Source: Actinomycetes bacterium (lineage in GTDB: Bacteria; Actinomycetota; Acidimicrobiia; Acidimicrobiales; Acidimicrobiaceae). Taken from it: 8,801 nucleotides of DNA. Numbering within the stretch: the stretch's first letter is position 1; every line of letters begins with the position of its first letter. The notes under the pieces were generated by a model. It was not told the origin of the DNA and searched no databases. It was given only the letters and a program-made list of their open reading frames with translations. Where the stretch lies: positions 1-8,801 of the forward strand of contig JAKAOC010000069.1 of NCBI GenBank assembly GCA_021823385.1, given 5' to 3'. The position numbers were made by a program, and so were the translations under genes. Positions 7,285 to 8,801 of this stretch are shown here, piece by piece.

Positions 7285-8065
7285 GGTTCGCGCCGCCCGC
7301 CGCCAGGGCGTCGAGGGCAGCGCGCGCCGCGCGCTGCTCCGCCTCCTTCTTCGAGCCTCCTCGACCGGTGAAGCTGGCGCCGCCCTCCAGGCTCACCCTG
7401 GCGACGAACTTCGGGGCGTGCTGAGGCCCGGTCATCTCTGCGCTGTAGCGGGGCGCGGCCAGGCCGGCCTTGGCAAAATGGATCTGCAACTGGCTCTTGG
7501 CATCTACCAGCGGCACCTCGAGGTCCAGGCGCTCCAGATCGGCGAGAACCGTGCGGTCGATGGCCGCGGCGGCCGCCTCGAGCCCCACGTCGAGCCAAAT
7601 CGCGGCCACCACCGCCTCGAGGGCCCCGGCAAGGATGGTGCGCTTCTTGGCGCCGCCGCTGTTGCGCTCTCCCTGGCCGAGCACCAGATGCTGGTCAAGA
7701 CCGAGATCACGGGCGATGGCGGCCAGAGAGTCGGTGTTCACGAGCGCCGATCGCGCAACGGTGAGATAGCCCTCGTCGCGATCCTGGTAGCGGGTAAAGA
7801 GGGCCTCGGAGACCCTGGCCTGCAGGAGGGCGTCACCCAGGAACTCCAGGCGCTCGTTGTGCTCGAGCGCCGGGTTCTCCAGCGCTGCAGACTTGTGCGT
7901 GAGGGCGATCCTGAGCGACGGCATTATGGCCAGGTACGAGCCGATCCCACCCTGTCCGCCATCCGGGTCGCGATCTCCGGCGGCCTCGGCGAGAAGGTCG
8001 AGCAGGTTGAAGGTGAGGTGCGGCCTGAAGCTGGTCCAGACCGCGTTGTCCCGGCCCTTGCCCAA
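7277..8065 (-). CDS. rnc: RNase III, with one metal-binding Asp replaced by Gly
   Basis: Double-strand-specific endoribonuclease for rRNA precursor and mRNA processing. From the TTG at 8065 it is 262 aa. The nuclease domain has signature NERLEFLGDALL (70-81) with Glu71, Glu74 and Asp78, Glu98 in DEGYLT, and Glu150 in ALEAV. These match E. coli E38, E41, D45, E65 and E117 at a constant offset of 33. At that offset residue 147, E. coli D114, is Gly: the text is TILAGALEAV where the family has LAD/SDxxEA. A C-terminal dsRNA-binding domain follows (about 187-256; AKSQLQ at start, GRGGSKKEAEQRAA near the end). The start is uncertain: TTG lies 8 nt after the acpP stop with no clear Shine-Dalgarno, and the next in-frame start is ATG at 7924, which would remove most of helix 1. 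About 30 N-terminal residues look extra, and the usual F-x-D/N-x3-LL helix before ALTHKS is poorly matched. It is likely co-transcribed with acpP and mutM. Confidence 0.92.
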   Translation of the reverse strand: MGKGRDNAVWTSFRPHLTFNLLDLLAEAAGDRDPDGGQGGIGSYLAIMPSLRIALTHKSAALENPALEHNERLEFLGDALLQARVSEALFTRYQDRDEGYLTVARSALVNTDSLAAIARDLGLDQHLVLGQGERNSGGAKKRTILAGALEAVVAAIWLDVGLEAAAAAIDRTVLADLERLDLEVPLVDAKSQLQIHFAKAGLAAPRYSAEMTGPQHAPKFVARVSLEGGASFTGRGGSKKEAEQRAARAALDALAAGGANRA

Positions 8066-8073
8066 AACCGGCG

Positions 8074-8361
8074 CTACTGGGAGATTTCGAGCTTGTCGGC
8101 GACGTAGTTGACGGCGTCGCGGACCGTTTTGAGATCCTCGAGGTCCTCGTCCTCGATGCGGAAGGTGTGTTCGCCTCCGGAGAACTCCTCCTCCATCGCC
8201 TCCACCAGCTCGATCAGAGCCAGCGAATCGGCGTTGAGGTCATCGGCGAATGAGGCGTTTTCGCCGATCGACGAGGGGTCGATCTCCAGAATGTCGGCGA
8301 GGTTGTTGCGGATCGACTCGAGGATCTCCGCCTTGGACGAGTACTTGGAGCCCGAAGACAC
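8074..8361 (-). CDS. acpP: Acyl carrier protein
   Basis: Small acidic carrier that holds growing fatty acids on a 4'-phosphopantetheine arm for fatty acid synthesis and for PlsX. From the GTG at 8361 it is 95 aa. The DSL motif is in LNADSLALIELVEAMEEEF, with Ser46 as the phosphopantetheine site, followed by DEDLEDLKTVRDAVNYV for helices III-IV. The start is chosen because GGAGG lies 5 nt upstream of this GTG and it gives a normal ACP N-terminus; the open frame extends much further upstream but there runs through plsX in another frame. Slightly odd points are a few extra residues (SGGEHTF) between helix II and the DEDLEDL segment and Ala instead of the common Asp/Ser right after DSL. It sits 35 bp after plsX and 8 bp before the rnc start, in an apparent operon. 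A carrier for another pathway is possible but unlikely beside plsX. Confidence 0.94.
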   Translation of the reverse strand: MSSGSKYSSKAEILESIRNNLADILEIDPSSIGENASFADDLNADSLALIELVEAMEEEFSGGEHTFRIEDEDLEDLKTVRDAVNYVADKLEISQ

Positions 8362-8366
8362 CCTGA

Positions 8367-8371
8367 CCTCC
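8367..8371 (-). promoter_or_regulatory. Ribosome binding site of acpP (GGAGG)
   Basis: GGAGG on the minus strand, 5 nt before the GTG at 8361. It decides the acpP start among several in-frame candidates, including another GTG a few codons upstream. It is the only strong Shine-Dalgarno seen in the window. Confidence 0.75.
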
Positions 8372-8396
8372 ACTTTCGTTACGGTGAAGCGGGCCG

Positions 8397-8801
8397 CTAG
8401 GACCCGACTGCACTGGTGAGCTTGCCAAGAATTCCGTGATCGGCCAGACGCATGCTGGTGGCGATGGCATTGAAGATCGCCTTGGGGGAAGAGGACCCGT
8501 GGGAGATGATGCAGATCCCGTCCACTCCCAGGAGCATGGCGCCGCCGTAGCTGTCCGGGTCCAGCTCCTCCATCAGCGGAAGGAGCTTGGGGAGCGCCAA
8601 GTCGACCACGGCCTGACCGTCGTCTCCTGCGCTCAAATGGTCGAAGATCGCCTTGGCGAGAGCGCGCAGCGATCCTTCCAGGGTCTTGAGAACGATGTTG
8701 CCCGTGTATCCGTCGCACACGACGACGTCCACCCGGTCGCTCATCACGTCGCGCCCCTCTACATTGCCGATGAAGTTGATACGGTCGCAGGCCTCGAGCA
8801 G
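8397..8801 (-). CDS. plsX: PlsX, phosphate acyltransferase, N-terminal part outside window
   Basis: Converts acyl-ACP and phosphate to acyl-phosphate, the donor for PlsY in the first step of phospholipid synthesis; a soluble or membrane-associated cytoplasmic enzyme. The frame is open to the right edge and ends at TAG 8397-8399, leaving 134 C-terminal residues. Recognised family segments are NFIGNVEGRD, DVVVCDGYTGNIVLKTLEG, SYGGAMLLGVDGICIISHG and SPKAIFNAI. The start lies beyond the window; internal GTG/ATG codons near 8747 are within conserved sequence and are not the start. Immediately upstream of acpP, matching its use of acyl-ACP; rpmF would be a common upstream neighbour but cannot be seen. 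No sign of truncation at the 3' end. Confidence 0.95.
   Translation of the reverse strand: MLEACDRINFIGNVEGRDVMSDRVDVVVCDGYTGNIVLKTLEGSLRALAKAIFDHLSAGDDGQAVVDLALPKLLPLMEELDPDSYGGAMLLGVDGICIISHGSSSPKAIFNAIATSMRLADHGILGKLTSAVGS

Noticed and set aside
8362..8718. Open frame extending acpP upstream to a 214-aa protein.
   Set aside because: The extension runs through plsX in another frame, has no ACP-like content, and the GGAGG-GTG at 8361 gives a normal-length ACP.
1..8801. CRISPR arrays, tRNA or rRNA genes, defence genes or a new multi-gene system.
   Set aside because: No regularly spaced repeats, no tRNA-like cloverleaf or rRNA segment was recognised, and every major open frame is a known housekeeping gene or a transposase.

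Overview
The window is a high-GC bacterial chromosome segment. Six minus-strand housekeeping genes follow one another in the order plsX (cut by the right edge), acpP, rnc, mutM, smc, ftsY. A plus-strand transposase gene, cut by the left edge, converges on the ftsY end. The rnc-mutM-smc-ftsY order, the high GC with GTG and TTG starts, and an FtsY with an N-terminal membrane helix and a Pro/Ala-rich linker all point to Actinomycetota. A deep lineage such as Acidimicrobiia is plausible, but this is inference from synteny and composition, not a placement.

Layout from left to right: 1-1296 is the 3' part of an IS1182/IS5-like DDE transposase. 1297-1501 is a non-coding junction with a bulged hairpin and an 8-bp tandem repeat; the insertion element must end in or near it. 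1502-2668 is ftsY. 2701-6207 is smc, 1168 aa from the preferred start. 6208-6423 is a 216-bp gap holding three short inverted repeats. 6424-7284 is mutM, whose start overlaps the end of rnc by 8 bp. 7277-8065 is rnc, from a TTG start. 8074-8361 is acpP, with the one clear ribosome binding site in the window. 8397-8801 is the 3' part of plsX. No gene-free stretch exceeds 300 bases.

The cluster joins phospholipid synthesis (PlsX makes acyl-phosphate from acyl-ACP; AcpP carries the acyl chain), RNA processing (RNase III), oxidative DNA repair (MutM), chromosome organisation (SMC) and membrane protein targeting (FtsY). plsX-acpP-rnc-mutM is tightly packed and probably co-transcribed. smc-ftsY may be a second unit, given the structured gap before smc.

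I see no undescribed multi-gene system here. The observations most worth checking are residue-level. RNase III has Gly (residue 147) where the family has a metal-binding Asp (E. coli D114). The SMC hinge has lost part of its four-glycine GG-x3-GG motif. The RNase III N-terminus is also unusual.
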